The notes under the pieces are model-generated. The model was not told the origin of the DNA, did no database searches, and saw only the letters and a program-made list of their open reading frames with translations. Shown one piece after another: positions 26,646 to 36,974 of a DNA stretch of 64,000 nucleotides. Origin of the DNA: Massilia frigida (GTDB lineage Bacteria; Pseudomonadota; Gammaproteobacteria; Burkholderiales; Burkholderiaceae_D); NCBI RefSeq assembly GCF_011682175.1, contig NZ_WHJG01000001.1:248001-312000 (forward strand), read 5' to 3'. Both the position numbers and the translations under genes were made by a program. Position 1 is the stretch's first letter. Every line of letters starts with the position of its first letter.

Positions 26646-27866
26646 TTACCCGACGCTGATGAAGCGCATCGGGTCGACATTCCACTTGTGCGGCGACTCG
26701 GGGCGGACAATCTTGTCGCCGCCGCCGAAACCCAGCGGGCGCGACAAATCCACCGTCTCCGGCTTGATATACCCATTGTGTTTGGTGTTGAAAAACACAT
26801 TCACCTTGGGCGCGAGCAGATTGGTTTCGTGCGGTGCGATCACCACCGCCAGCCGCCCCGATTCCAGCATCACCATGGTTCCCACCGGATAAATCCCCAC
26901 GCAGCGCATGAATTCCTGCGCATACGTGGGATGAAAGTGGAACTTGCTCCACTCATAAATCTTGCGCAGCGCTTCGGCCGCCGAGATGCCCTTGTGATAG
27001 CAGCGGTCGGCCGTGATGGCGTCGTACACATCGACGATGGCCGCCATCTGCGCCAGCTCGCTGATGGCGCCCTCGCCCTGCTGGTCCGGATAGCCGCTGG
27101 CATCGCGCCGCTCGTGGTGATGCAGGGTGATATCGAGCGCAATCGGGCCGACATCGGGCGACTTGACCAGGATATCGTAGCCGTCGCGCGGGTGCTTCCT
27201 GACGATGGCAAACTCCTCGTCCGTCAGCCGCCCCGGCTTGTTGAGGATATGGTCCGGCACCAGCGCCTTGCCGGTATCGTGCAGCAGCCCGCCCAGGCCA
27301 GCCTGGTGGGTGGTGTGGGCATCCATCCCGCGCGAGCGGCAAAACGCCACCAGCAGGGTGCACACGCTGACCGAATGCAAAAAGGTGTAGTCATCCTTGG
27401 TTTTGATGCGCAGCAGGCCCATCAGCGCGGCGGGATTGCGCAGGATCGATTCGGTGATGTTCTGCACCACCGGCGACACGTTGTCGAGTTCGATGGCCTT
27501 GCCCAGCCGCGCATCCTGCATCACGGTGCGCACCAGGCCGGTCGCCTGGTGGCGGATCACGGCGGCGCGCTTGAGTTCCTCGGCCAGGCTGGTGCGCGTG
27601 ACGATCACCGGCGGCGCGGCGATGGCCACCAGCGCCTCTTCGGTGCGCTGGCGGGTTTCGTCGAGCGTGGGTGCATGGTCGACGTCGAGCCCCTTGCTGC
27701 AATCGATCACCACGTCGTGGATGCCGGCATCGATCATCTTGCGGATTTCCTCGTCGCTGGCCAGCATGAAACGGTTGCGCACGAACGGATGCGTCATCCA
27801 GTCGCAGCTCAGGTCATGGATGTACATGCCGGGCTTGAGGTGGGAAGCATCGACTTTCTTGAGCAT
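26646..27866 (-). CDS. HD-GYP domain phosphodiesterase
   Basis: The ATG at 27866 gives 406 residues, an AGGCGG lying upstream; an upstream alternative start at 27899 adds 11 residues. Residues 1-120 are the DUF3391 region (VDASHLKPGMYIHDL). The HD-GYP domain has LLHDTGK near residue 195, HHHER, and DASGYP near residue 255, the signature of enzymes that degrade c-di-GMP. It faces the diguanylate cyclase tail to tail beside the Tad locus, so the two may set c-di-GMP for pilus-based attachment (inference). Confidence 0.93.
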   Translation of the reverse strand: MLKKVDASHLKPGMYIHDLSCDWMTHPFVRNRFMLASDEEIRKMIDAGIHDVVIDCSKGLDVDHAPTLDETRQRTEEALVAIAAPPVIVTRTSLAEELKRAAVIRHQATGLVRTVMQDARLGKAIELDNVSPVVQNITESILRNPAALMGLLRIKTKDDYTFLHSVSVCTLLVAFCRSRGMDAHTTHQAGLGGLLHDTGKALVPDHILNKPGRLTDEEFAIVRKHPRDGYDILVKSPDVGPIALDITLHHHERRDASGYPDQQGEGAISELAQMAAIVDVYDAITADRCYHKGISAAEALRKIYEWSKFHFHPTYAQEFMRCVGIYPVGTMVMLESGRLAVVIAPHETNLLAPKVNVFFNTKHNGYIKPETVDLSRPLGFGGGDKIVRPESPHKWNVDPMRFISVG

Positions 27867-27990
27867 TTTTCTGTCCGCCTGTGGTGTAATCTCGCGCAAT
27901 TGCGGCGACCACGACAGTATAACGTCAATATTTCCCTAATGCATCTATACTTGCCGAAACCCACCAGCCCACTCACCACCCCGGACCATC

Positions 27991-28923
27991 ATGGAATTAC
28001 GCCAGCTGCGCTACTACGTCGCCATTGTCGATCACGGCTCGCTATCGCGCGCGGCGCTGGTGCTGCACGTGGCCCAGCCGGCCCTGACCCAGCAATTGCG
28101 CCAGCTCGAAGACGATCTCGGCGCGCAACTGCTGCACCGCTCGGCCCAGGGCGTACTCACCACCGACGCCGGCAAGGTGTTTTACGAGCATGCGCTGGCC
28201 ATTCTCAAGCAGGTGGGAGATGCCCGTTCGGCCGTGACCCAGTCAACCACCAGGCCTTCCGGCAGTGTCACGCTGGGGCTGCCGCACAGCATCTCGGGCG
28301 CCCTGGCCCTACCCTTGCTGATGGCGGCGCGCAACACCTATCCGGAAATCACCCTCCAGCTCACTGAAGAGTTATCCGGCAATCTGAACGAACAGCTGAA
28401 GTCGGGCCGGATCAACCTGGCGGTGCTGTTCGACGATGGCCAGCTGGGGGCCTTCGCCAGCAGCGCGCTGGTGGAGGAAGAGCTGAGTTTCATCTGCCGC
28501 TCCGGATCGGCTTTCAGCCCGCCGGGCGAGCAGGTGGCGCTGGCCGACGCGCTGGCCACCACCCTGATCTTGCCGGCCCAGCAGCAAGGAGTGCGTCCGC
28601 GCATCGAGAACGTGGCGCGCGCGGCCGGCCTGCACCTGTCGAACGTGATCGAAATCAACTCGATCGCCATCCTCAAGTCGGCGATCCTGGCCGACATGGG
28701 CGCCACCATCCTGCCGGTGGCCCCGCTGCTGGCCGACATCGAACGCGGCGCCATGCTGGCCCGGGCTATCCACAGCCCGGCGCTGGCGCGCACGGTGACC
28801 CTGTGCGCCTCGCGCAATATCCCCCTGACCAACGCGGCCGCCGCGGTCAAGCGCCTGGTGCACCAGGTGACCGAAGAACTGTGCGCCGGCGGCGCCTGGC
28901 CGGGCGCGCGCCTGCTCAAATAA
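27991..28923 (+). CDS. LysR-family transcriptional regulator
   Basis: This 310-residue regulator has a winged helix-turn-helix in residues 1-60 (LRQLRYYVAIVDHGSLSRAALVLHVAQPALTQQLRQLEDDLGAQLL) and a periplasmic-binding-like effector domain (VTLGLPHSISGALALPLLMAAR). The N-terminal text is close to the Nac/CynR-like group. It is divergent from the HD-GYP gene, and nothing upstream of the oxidoreductase gene proves it as a target. The ligand is unknown. Quoted residues are shown in parts of the full motif. Confidence 0.9.
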   Translation: MELRQLRYYVAIVDHGSLSRAALVLHVAQPALTQQLRQLEDDLGAQLLHRSAQGVLTTDAGKVFYEHALAILKQVGDARSAVTQSTTRPSGSVTLGLPHSISGALALPLLMAARNTYPEITLQLTEELSGNLNEQLKSGRINLAVLFDDGQLGAFASSALVEEELSFICRSGSAFSPPGEQVALADALATTLILPAQQQGVRPRIENVARAAGLHLSNVIEINSIAILKSAILADMGATILPVAPLLADIERGAMLARAIHSPALARTVTLCASRNIPLTNAAAAVKRLVHQVTEELCAGGAWPGARLLK

Positions 28924-29157
28924 GTAGCAGCTACACCGAGCCATCACTTTTTCTTATACCCCCATCCCGAAACCGTATTTCCCCTGCGCGCGTGAAGGTC
29001 ATACACTCCACGCCAACGGCGATCCATACCGGATAGTCTTGTAAAATCACGCTGTAAAACAAGCCGCATTAAAGCGGCACCCTACTCCGTCACCAAGGCG
29101 CCTACCCGGCGCCGTCCTGGCGGGGCAACATCCCGAATACCATTTTGGAGACTCACC

Positions 29158-32100
29158 ATGCCAGATACCCCGGCAACGGCGCCTGCCCCGCAGGACGTCG
29201 CTTCACGCCTGACCACGGTCACCCTCGACGACAAATACACGGCGACCACGGGCAATATTTTCCTGTCCGGTATCCAGGCGCTGGTGCGCCTCCCGATGAT
29301 GCAGCGCGAACGCGACCAGGCCGCCGGCCTGAACACGGCCGGCTTCATCTCCGGCTACCGCGGCTCGCCGCTGGGCGGCCTCGATGAAAACCTGTGGAAA
29401 GCCAAGGCCCACCTCGAAGCGCACCACGTGAAATTCGTGCCGGGCGTGAACGAAGACCTGGCCGCGACCGCCGTGTGGGGCTCGCAGACGGTCGACCTGA
29501 TCGGCCCGGCCAAGTACGACGGCGTGTTCGCCATGTGGTACGGCAAAGGCCCGGGCGTGGACCGCTGCGGTGACGTCTTCAAGCACATGAACCACGCCGG
29601 CACGTCCAAGCACGGCGGCGTGCTGCTGGTGGCCGGCGACGACCATGGCGCCTATTCCTCGACCCTGCCGCACCAGTCGGACCACATCTTCTCGGCTTGC
29701 ATGGTGCCGGTGCTGTACCCATGCAATGTGCAGGAATACCTGGACCTGGGCGTGCACGGCTGGGCCATGTCGCGTTTTTCCGGCTGCACGGTGGCCTTCA
29801 AGGCGCTGGCCGACACGGTCGAATCGAGCGCCTCGGTCGACGCCAACCCGTTCCGCGTGCAAGTCAAGCTTCCGCAAGACTTCGTGATGCCCGAAGGCGG
29901 CCTGAATACGCGCCTCTCGTCCGATCCGCTCGGCCTGCAGGCGCGCAAGCAGGAAGCGCTGATGCAGGACTATAAAATCTACGCCGCGCTGGCCTATGCG
30001 CGCGAGAACAAGCTCAATCACACCACCATCGACAGCGCCAACGCCAAACTGGGCATCATCGCGTCCGGCAAATCGTACCTCGACGTGCTCGAAGCGCTGG
30101 AAGAACTGGGCATCGACGAGAAAATGGCGGCCGACGTCGGCCTGCGCCTGTTCAAGGTCGCCATGCCATGGCCGCTGGAGCCGGACAGCGTGCGCGAATT
30201 CGCGCAGGGGCTCGACGAAATCCTGGTGGTCGAAGAAAAGCGCCAGATCGTCGAATACCAGCTCAAGGAGCAGCTCTACAACTGGCGCGACGATGTGCGC
30301 CCGAAAGTGATCGGCAAGTTCGACGAAAAAGGCGAATGGGTCGCCCCGCGCGGCGAATGGCTGCTCACTTCCAAGGCCGATTTCTCGGTCTCGCAAGTGG
30401 CGCGCGTGATCGCCTCGCGCATCTCGCGCCTGATTACCGATGCCCGCACCTGTGACCTGATCAAGGCGCGCCTGACCTTCTTGGACGCCAAGGATGCGGT
30501 GCTGCGCAAGGCCATCAACACGCCGTTCCGCCCCGCGTTCTACTGCTCAGGATGCCCGCACAACACCTCGACCAAGGTCCCGGACGGCAGCTTTGCGCTG
30601 GCCGGCATCGGCTGCCACGTGATGGCCACCGCGATCTATCCGGGCATGAACAAGCTGACCACCCACATGGGCGGCGAAGGCGCGCCGTGGATCGGCCAGC
30701 AGGCGTTTTCCGAAGTACCGCACGTGTTCCAGAACCTGGGCGACGGCACCTACTTCCACTCCGGTTACCTGGCGATCCGCGCGGCGGTGGCGGCCAAGGT
30801 CAACATGACCTACAAGATTCTCTACAACGATGCGGTGGCAATGACGGGCGGCCAGCCGGTCGACGGCCAGACCTCGGTGCCGATGATCGCGCAGCAGATG
30901 GCGGCCGAAGGCATCAAGCGCATTGCGCTGGTCACCGAAGATTTGTCGCGCTACAGCGACCGCTCCTCGCTGCCGTCCATCGTCAGCCTGCACGACCGCA
31001 AGGAGATGGATGCGGTGCAGCGCGAACTGCGCGAGGTCGAAGGCGTATCGGTGCTGATCTACGACCAGACCTGCGCGGCCGAAAAACGCCGCCGCCGCAA
31101 AAAGGGCGAGTTCCCCGACCCGAACAAGCGCATGGTCATCAACGATGCCGTGTGCGAAGGCTGCGGCGACTGCGGCGTGCAGTCGAACTGCGTCTCGATC
31201 CTGCCGAAGGAAACCGAATTCGGCCGCAAGCGCACCATCGACCAGTCGTCCTGCAACAAGGACTACTCGTGCGTGAAAGGCTTTTGCCCGAGTTTCGTCA
31301 CCGTCGAAGGCGGCACGCTCAAGAAGACCAAGACCGGCGTCACCAAGAATAACGTGGACGATGGCTTCGGGCCGCTGCCGGAACCGGTTTTACCGAGTAT
31401 CGACCAGCCGTACAACATCCTGATCAACGGCATCGGCGGCACCGGCGTGATTACCGTCGGCGCGCTGATGGGCATGGCCGCCCACCTCGAAGGCAAGGGC
31501 GCATCGGTGCTGGACATGACCGGCATGTCGCAGAAAAACGGTTCGGTCACCTCGCACGTGAAGGTGGCGCGTTCGCCCGACCATCTGCGCGCGCAGCGCA
31601 TCGCCACCGGCGAGGCGGACCTGATCCTCGGCTGCGACATGCTGACCGCCGGCGCGCAGGACGCGATTTCCAAGATGCGTCCGGGCCGCACCATGGCCGT
31701 GATCAACCTGCACGAGCAGCCACCAGGCACCTTCGCGCAGAATGCCGACTGGGAGTATCCAGCGGCGGAAGTGCGCGCGCTGATCATGGAATCGGTCGGT
31801 GCGCCGGCCATTGACGCGGCTGACTTTATCGACGCGACAAAATTAGCCACCGCGCTGATGGGCGACTCGATCGCCGCCAACCTGTTCATGATGGGTTATG
31901 CGTGGCAGAAGGGCCGCATTCCGCTGACCGAGGCGTCGCTGCTGCGCGCCATCGAGTTGAATGGCGTGGGCGTGGAGCCGAACAAGAAGAGCTTCCTGTG
32001 GGGCCGCCGCGCCGCCGTGGACCTGAAGCGCGTGGAAAAAGTGGCTACGCCAACCCAGGCCATCGTGGTGCAGATGCCGCAAAGCCTGGAAAATGTCATC

Positions 32101-32721
32101 AAGAAGCGCGTCGAGTTCCTGACCGAGTACCAGGATGGCGCTTACGCGGCGATCTACGAGCAGCTGGTGGCCAAGGTGCGGGCGGCGGAAACGGCGCAGT
32201 CACTGGGCAACCGGCTGTCGACGGCCGTGGCCAAGTACTACTTCAAGCTGATGGCGTACAAGGACGAATATGAAGTGGCGCGCCTGTACACCGATGGCCG
32301 GTTTGTCGAGCAGCTCAAGTCGCAGTTCGAGGGCGATTTCTCGGTCAAGTTCAACCTGGCGCCGCCGATGTTCGCCAAGAAGGACGCCAAGGGACATCTG
32401 GTGAAGGCGGAGTTTGGATCGTGGATTTGGAAGGCGTTTGCGCTGCTGGCCAAGTTCAAGGGCCTGCGCGGTGGGGCGTTCGATATTTTCGGGCGCACCG
32501 AAGAACGCAAGATGGAGCGCGCGCTGATTGTGGAGTATCGCCAGATGATCGAAGGTTTGGTCGCCGGGCTCAATGCGGACAATCATGCGACTGCGGTGGA
32601 ACTGGCCAACCTGCCGGAGCAGATTCGCGGGTATGGACATGTGAAGGAAAAGGCAGTGGCGCAGTTCCGCGTGGAGAAGGCGCGGCTGCTGGGGGATGGG
32701 GCGCACAAGCACGCGGCCTAA
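29158..32721 (+). CDS. Fused indolepyruvate ferredoxin oxidoreductase
   Basis: This 1187-residue protein joins the alpha and beta parts of indolepyruvate oxidoreductase: an N-terminal pyrimidine and thiamine-diphosphate binding half (GFISGYRGSPLGGLDENL, then GIGCHVMATAIYPGMNKLTTHMGGEG), a double 4Fe-4S module near residue 665 (VCEGCGDCGVQSNC, then CNKDYSCVKGFCPSF), and a C-terminal gamma-type domain (GIGGTGVITVGALMGMAAHLEGKG). It oxidatively decarboxylates arylpyruvates, or related 2-oxo acids, to acyl-CoA, passing electrons to ferredoxin. GGAG lies just before the ATG. The hairpin repeat at 32734-32756 follows its stop codon. Confidence 0.93.
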   Translation: MPDTPATAPAPQDVASRLTTVTLDDKYTATTGNIFLSGIQALVRLPMMQRERDQAAGLNTAGFISGYRGSPLGGLDENLWKAKAHLEAHHVKFVPGVNEDLAATAVWGSQTVDLIGPAKYDGVFAMWYGKGPGVDRCGDVFKHMNHAGTSKHGGVLLVAGDDHGAYSSTLPHQSDHIFSACMVPVLYPCNVQEYLDLGVHGWAMSRFSGCTVAFKALADTVESSASVDANPFRVQVKLPQDFVMPEGGLNTRLSSDPLGLQARKQEALMQDYKIYAALAYARENKLNHTTIDSANAKLGIIASGKSYLDVLEALEELGIDEKMAADVGLRLFKVAMPWPLEPDSVREFAQGLDEILVVEEKRQIVEYQLKEQLYNWRDDVRPKVIGKFDEKGEWVAPRGEWLLTSKADFSVSQVARVIASRISRLITDARTCDLIKARLTFLDAKDAVLRKAINTPFRPAFYCSGCPHNTSTKVPDGSFALAGIGCHVMATAIYPGMNKLTTHMGGEGAPWIGQQAFSEVPHVFQNLGDGTYFHSGYLAIRAAVAAKVNMTYKILYNDAVAMTGGQPVDGQTSVPMIAQQMAAEGIKRIALVTEDLSRYSDRSSLPSIVSLHDRKEMDAVQRELREVEGVSVLIYDQTCAAEKRRRRKKGEFPDPNKRMVINDAVCEGCGDCGVQSNCVSILPKETEFGRKRTIDQSSCNKDYSCVKGFCPSFVTVEGGTLKKTKTGVTKNNVDDGFGPLPEPVLPSIDQPYNILINGIGGTGVITVGALMGMAAHLEGKGASVLDMTGMSQKNGSVTSHVKVARSPDHLRAQRIATGEADLILGCDMLTAGAQDAISKMRPGRTMAVINLHEQPPGTFAQNADWEYPAAEVRALIMESVGAPAIDAADFIDATKLATALMGDSIAANLFMMGYAWQKGRIPLTEASLLRAIELNGVGVEPNKKSFLWGRRAAVDLKRVEKVATPTQAIVVQMPQSLENVIKKRVEFLTEYQDGAYAAIYEQLVAKVRAAETAQSLGNRLSTAVAKYYFKLMAYKDEYEVARLYTDGRFVEQLKSQFEGDFSVKFNLAPPMFAKKDAKGHLVKAEFGSWIWKAFALLAKFKGLRGGAFDIFGRTEERKMERALIVEYRQMIEGLVAGLNADNHATAVELANLPEQIRGYGHVKEKAVAQFRVEKARLLGDGAHKHAA

Positions 32722-32733
32722 GAAATCTCCTGT

Positions 32734-32756
32734 CGTTTCTACCATTGGCAGAAACG
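32734..32756 (+). terminator. Stem-loop after the indolepyruvate oxidoreductase gene
   Basis: CGTTTCT and AGAAACG close a stem with an inner CC/GG pair around ATT. It lies 13 bp past the stop codon, and a copy with 20 of 23 identical bases follows icmF at 36186-36208. No T run is present, so it may be an RNA 3' end stabiliser or a Rho-linked site. Confidence 0.5.
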
Positions 32757-32798
32757 AAGCCCCGCGAGGGCGCTAGCTCCCTTCGCTCGCGCCAGCTC

Positions 32799-32826
32799 CG
32801 TCGTTCCCGCCTTCGCGGGGACGACG
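32799..32826. repeat. REP-like palindrome
   Basis: CGTCGTTCCCGC and GCGGGGACGACG form 12-bp arms with one mismatch around CTTC. Such short GC palindromes are common between genes in Burkholderiales and can act as REP elements. A related larger palindrome lies at 54407-54510. Confidence 0.6.
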
Positions 32827-32835
32827 GGAGTCGCT

Positions 32836-32855
32836 TGACGTTTACGTAAACGTCA
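32836..32855. promoter_or_regulatory. Perfect 20-bp palindrome, operator of icmF
   Basis: The half site TGACGTTTAC is followed by its exact complement, 35 bp before icmF. It overlaps a TTGACG box (32835-32840), with TACCTT 17 bp further on. The pattern resembles, from memory, the LiuR (MerR family) operators of branched-chain amino acid breakdown genes, which fits an isobutyryl-CoA mutase gene. The regulator itself is not in the window. Confidence 0.65.
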
Positions 32856-32889
32856 TATACCTTACAAGAACGATATCGCAAGGATCATC

Positions 32890-35800
32890 ATGAACGACCT
32901 GACTCCCGCCGCCAAACTGAATCTCCCCGAACAGCCGAAACTGGCCAACAAAGTCCGCTTCGTCACCGCCGCCTCGCTGTTCGACGGCCACGACGCATCG
33001 ATCAACATCATGCGCCGCATCCTGCAATCGAACGGCGTCGAAGTAGTCCACCTGGGCCACAACCGCTCGGTCGACGAAGTCGTCACCGCGGCGCTGGCCG
33101 AAGATGTGCAAGGCATTGCCATCTCCAGCTACCAGGGTGGCCACGTCGAATACTTCAAGTACATGATCGACCTGCTCAAGGAACGCGGCGGCGCCCACAT
33201 CAAGGTGTTCGGCGGCGGCGGCGGCGTGATCGTCCCCGACGAAATCGCGGACCTGCATGCCTATGGCGTGACCCGCATCTTCAGCCCGGAAGACGGCCAG
33301 CGCATGGGTTTAGTCGGCATGATCCAGTCGATGATCCAGACCTGCGACATCGACCTGTCCACCTATTCCCCGACCACGCTGGCGCCCCTGCAGCAGGGCG
33401 ACGTGGCGTCGCGCCACCGCCCGTTGGCGCAGCTGATCACCGCACTCGAAAACGAGAAGGCCACGCCCGAACTGCGCAAGGCTATCGTCGACGCGGCCGA
33501 AGGCCTGCACGTGCCGACACTGGGCATCACCGGCACCGGCGGCGCCGGCAAATCGTCGCTGACCGATGAACTGATCCGCCGCATCCGCCTCGACCAGAAC
33601 GATGCGCTGAACATCGCGATCATCTCGATCGACCCGTCGCGCCGCAAATCGGGCGGCGCGCTGCTGGGCGACCGCATTCGCATGAACGCGATCAATCCTT
33701 GGAACGGCCAGGCACGTGTGTTCATGCGCTCCCTGGCCACGCGCGAAGCCGGTTCCGAAATCTCGCAGGCCCTGCCCGACGTGATCGCCGCCTGCAAGGT
33801 GGCCGGTTTTGACCTGGTGATCGTCGAAACGTCCGGCATCGGCCAGGGCGACGCCGCCATCGTGCCGCACGTGGACGTGTCGATGTACGTGATGACGCCG
33901 GAATTCGGCGCCGCGTCGCAGCTCGAAAAAATCGACATGCTGGACTTTGCCGACTTCATCGCGATTAACAAATTCGACCGCAAAGGCTCGCTCGACGCCC
34001 TGCGCGACGTCGCCAAGCAGTACCAGCGCAACCGCGAAATGTGGAGCAAGCGTCCGGAAGAAATGCCGGTGTACGGCACCCAGGCGTCGCGCTTCAATGA
34101 CGATGGCGTGACCGCGCTATACCACGGCCTGCTGCCGAAACTGGGCGAATTCGGCCTGCATATCACGCCGGGCAAGCTGCCACAGACCGACATCCGCCAT
34201 TCGAGCGGCAAGCACGTGATCGTGCCGCCGGCACGCGCGCGCTACCTCGCCGAAATCTCCGACACCGTGCGCGGCTACCACAAGAACGCATCGAAGCAGG
34301 TCAAACTGGCACGCGAGCGCCAGCAACTGACGGAAGCCAAACGGATGCTGGCGCTGGCATCGAAGAGCGCCGATTTCGACGAGCTGATTACGGAGCGCGA
34401 CAACGCCCTCGACGCCACCGCCAAGAAGCTGCTGGCGATGTGGCCCGAGATGCAAGCCGCGTACGCGGGCGACGACTACGTGGTCAAGATCCGCGACAAG
34501 GAAATCCGCACGCGTCTCATTCAACATACCCTGTCCGGCACCAAGATCCGCAAGGTGGCGCTGCCGCGCTATGAAGACCACGGCGAAGTGCTGCGCTTCC
34601 TGATGCTGGAAAACGTGCCGGGTTCGTTCCCGTTCACGGCCGGCGTGTTCGCGTTCAAGCGCGAGGGCGAAGACCCGACCCGCATGTTCGCTGGCGAAGG
34701 CGATTCGTTCCGCACCAACCGCCGCTTCAAGCTGGTATCGGAAGGCATGGACGCCAAGCGCCTGTCGACTGCGTTCGACTCGGTGACCCTGTACGGCGCC
34801 GATCCGGCGCTGCGTCCAGACATTTACGGCAAGGTCGGCAACTCGGGCGTGTCCATCGCCACGCTGGACGACATGAAGGTGCTGTACGACGGCTTTAACC
34901 TGTGCAGCCCGAGCACCTCGGTATCGATGACGATCAACGGCCCGGCACCGACCATCCTGGCGATGTTCATGAACACCGCCATCGACCAGCAGATCGACAA
35001 GTTCGTGGTCGAGAACAAGCGCCAGCCGACCGATGACGAAGCCGCAAAAATCCGCGCCTGGGTGCTGCAGAACGTGCGCGGCACGGTGCAGGCCGACATT
35101 CTCAAGGAAGACCAGGGCCAGAACACCTGCATCTTCTCGACCGAGTTTTCGCTGAAAGTCATGGGCGACATCCAGGAGTATTTCGTGCATCACCAGGTGC
35201 GCAATTTCTACTCGGTGTCGATCTCGGGCTACCACATCGCCGAAGCGGGCGCGAACCCGATTTCGCAGCTGGCGTTTACGCTCTCGAACGGCTTCACGTT
35301 CGTGGAAGCGTACCTGGCACGCGGCATGCACATCGACGATTTTGCGCCGAACCTGTCGTTCTTCTTCAGTAACGGCATGGACCCGGAATACACGGTGCTC
35401 GGCCGCGTGGCGCGCCGCCTGTGGGCGGTGGCGATGCGCGACAAGTACGGCGCCAATGACCGCAGCCAGAAACTCAAGTACCACATCCAGACCTCGGGCC
35501 GCTCGCTGCACGCGCAGGAAATCGACTTCAACGATATCCGCACCACCTTGCAGGCGCTGATCGCGATCTACGACAACTGCAACAGCCTGCACACCAACGC
35601 GTACGACGAGGCGATCACCACGCCGACCGACGAATCGGTACGGCGCGCGCTGGCGATCCAGCTGATCATCAACCGCGAATGGGGCCTGGCCAAGAACGAG
35701 AATCCGAACCAGGGTTCGTTCATCATCGAGGAACTGACTGACCTGGTCGAGGAAGCGGTGCTGCAGGAGTTCGAACGCATCGCCGAACGTGGCGGCGTGT

Positions 35801-36177
35801 TGGGTGCCATGGAAACCGGCTACCAGCGCGGCAAGATCCAGGAAGAGTCGATGCTGTACGAGCACCAGAAGCATGACGGCACGCTACCGATCATCGGCGT
35901 GAACACCTTCCGTAATCCGAAGGCGAACGACACGCCGCAAAAGATCGAACTGGCGCGGTCGACGGACGAGGAAAAGCAGTCGCAGTTGACGCGCCTGGAC
36001 GACTTCCATCGCCGCAACGCCGAGCAGGCGCCACAGGTGCTGGCGGCATTGCAGCAGGCAGCCATCGACAATGCGAACGTGTTCGAGAAGCTGATGGAAG
36101 CGGTGCGGGTTTGCTCGCTGGGGCAGATTACGACGGCGCTGTTCGAGGTGGGTGGGCAGTACAGAAGGAATATGTAA
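32890..36177 (+). CDS. icmF: Fused isobutyryl-CoA mutase IcmF
   Basis: This 1095-residue protein is the fused adenosylcobalamin enzyme IcmF, converting isobutyryl-CoA and n-butyryl-CoA. Domains in order: B12-binding (residues 20-160, [16 protein letters not shown] with the lower ligand His34), MeaB-like GTPase chaperone (about 200-420, P-loop [17 protein letters not shown]), a linker, and the mutase TIM-barrel from about residue 560 ([38 protein letters not shown]). The fusion carries its own G-protein for cofactor loading. It should link valine or butyrate metabolism to acyl-CoA pools. A perfect palindrome is centred 45 bp before the start codon. Confidence 0.96.
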   Translation: MNDLTPAAKLNLPEQPKLANKVRFVTAASLFDGHDASINIMRRILQSNGVEVVHLGHNRSVDEVVTAALAEDVQGIAISSYQGGHVEYFKYMIDLLKERGGAHIKVFGGGGGVIVPDEIADLHAYGVTRIFSPEDGQRMGLVGMIQSMIQTCDIDLSTYSPTTLAPLQQGDVASRHRPLAQLITALENEKATPELRKAIVDAAEGLHVPTLGITGTGGAGKSSLTDELIRRIRLDQNDALNIAIISIDPSRRKSGGALLGDRIRMNAINPWNGQARVFMRSLATREAGSEISQALPDVIAACKVAGFDLVIVETSGIGQGDAAIVPHVDVSMYVMTPEFGAASQLEKIDMLDFADFIAINKFDRKGSLDALRDVAKQYQRNREMWSKRPEEMPVYGTQASRFNDDGVTALYHGLLPKLGEFGLHITPGKLPQTDIRHSSGKHVIVPPARARYLAEISDTVRGYHKNASKQVKLARERQQLTEAKRMLALASKSADFDELITERDNALDATAKKLLAMWPEMQAAYAGDDYVVKIRDKEIRTRLIQHTLSGTKIRKVALPRYEDHGEVLRFLMLENVPGSFPFTAGVFAFKREGEDPTRMFAGEGDSFRTNRRFKLVSEGMDAKRLSTAFDSVTLYGADPALRPDIYGKVGNSGVSIATLDDMKVLYDGFNLCSPSTSVSMTINGPAPTILAMFMNTAIDQQIDKFVVENKRQPTDDEAAKIRAWVLQNVRGTVQADILKEDQGQNTCIFSTEFSLKVMGDIQEYFVHHQVRNFYSVSISGYHIAEAGANPISQLAFTLSNGFTFVEAYLARGMHIDDFAPNLSFFFSNGMDPEYTVLGRVARRLWAVAMRDKYGANDRSQKLKYHIQTSGRSLHAQEIDFNDIRTTLQALIAIYDNCNSLHTNAYDEAITTPTDESVRRALAIQLIINREWGLAKNENPNQGSFIIEELTDLVEEAVLQEFERIAERGGVLGAMETGYQRGKIQEESMLYEHQKHDGTLPIIGVNTFRNPKANDTPQKIELARSTDEEKQSQLTRLDDFHRRNAEQAPQVLAALQQAAIDNANVFEKLMEAVRVCSLGQITTALFEVGGQYRRNM

Positions 36178-36185
36178 GCCTGGGT

Positions 36186-36208
36186 CGTTTCTGCCATCGG
36201 CAGGAACG
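36186..36208 (+). terminator. Stem-loop after icmF
   Basis: CGTTTCTGCC pairs with GGCAGGAACG (one T-G pair) around ATC, 8 bp past the icmF stop. It also lies 11 bp beyond the end of the converging Thg1-like gene, and it matches the hairpin at 32734-32756 at 20 of 23 positions. Confidence 0.5.
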
Positions 36209-36218
36209 GCCCAAGTCA

Positions 36219-36974
36219 TCAGGGAAGCATACCTCGGACCAATTGAGCGTATGCTTCGCCTTCTGGCAAATAAATATCCGTTTTGATCGCGCGCTTGCTC
36301 GACACCACCTCACGCTGTTCTTTCGGGTTGTATCCGCGCTTCTCGTCGTCCACCCAGTAAAACGCGGTCCCGCGCAACTGCCACTTTGGCAGCGTGTAGA
36401 AATCGATGCCACGGCTGGCCAGCAGCGCCACTTTGTCCTCAAGGGTGCGGCCCTCGATCTGCGCCGCCGCAGCGCCCTTCGCCACGCCCTCTTTCCTCAG
36501 CATCCAGTAGCAGTGCGCGTTCAAGCCATTCCTGTGCGCGTCTTCATTACGCCAACGGAAATAATCGACAACGGTCTTGCGGTCCGGCAGCTCGCAAATC
36601 CGGCAATCGAAGGCCGCCAGCTCGCCCAGCATCAGGCTGAATTTGGCCGATGCCTCACCGGCCAGGATCGAGTTGTACTTGCGCACCTTTCGCCCGTAAG
36701 CATTGATGTCCAGGTCGAACAACAGCGAAATTTCATCGCTTTCGCTGTAACCGTATGTCACCTTGAAACCGCAGTTCATCAAGTGCCGCGTGGTGTCGGC
36801 CATCAGTTCGCGGAATCGCACGTCGAACGGCGCATTGAAGCTGACCTTCTCCTTGGTCAGCTTGGTAAAGCTGCGGCCATCGATGCGCGCCACCATGTAC
36901 ACGCCCTGCTCCACGCAGCGGTCGTTGGCGGTCTCGTAGACGCGCATCATCGCGTCAAGTTCGTCAAATTTCAT
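36219..36974 (-). CDS. Thg1-like protein (tRNA-His guanylyltransferase family)
   Basis: This 251-residue protein has the Thg1 catalytic core. MVARIDGRSFTKLTKEKVSF carries metal ligand Asp32, and VTYGYSESDEISLLF carries the second acidic cluster near Asp80. Thg1-like proteins add nucleotides in the 3'-5' direction to RNA 5' ends; bacterial members repair truncated tRNA 5' ends rather than adding the tRNA-His G-1. The start overlaps the upstream kinase gene by 11 bases, so both are made together. A two-gene kinase plus reverse polymerase unit fits RNA 5'-end repair: the kinase prepares the end, Thg1-like extends it (inference). Confidence 0.92.
   Translation of the reverse strand: MKFDELDAMMRVYETANDRCVEQGVYMVARIDGRSFTKLTKEKVSFNAPFDVRFRELMADTTRHLMNCGFKVTYGYSESDEISLLFDLDINAYGRKVRKYNSILAGEASAKFSLMLGELAAFDCRICELPDRKTVVDYFRWRNEDAHRNGLNAHCYWMLRKEGVAKGAAAAQIEGRTLEDKVALLASRGIDFYTLPKWQLRGTAFYWVDDEKRGYNPKEQREVVSSKRAIKTDIYLPEGEAYAQLVRGMLP

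Noticed and set aside
29063-29078. Small hairpin (GCCGC/GCGGC) before the indolepyruvate oxidoreductase
   Set aside because: Only 5 bp long with no further support; could be chance in GC-rich DNA.
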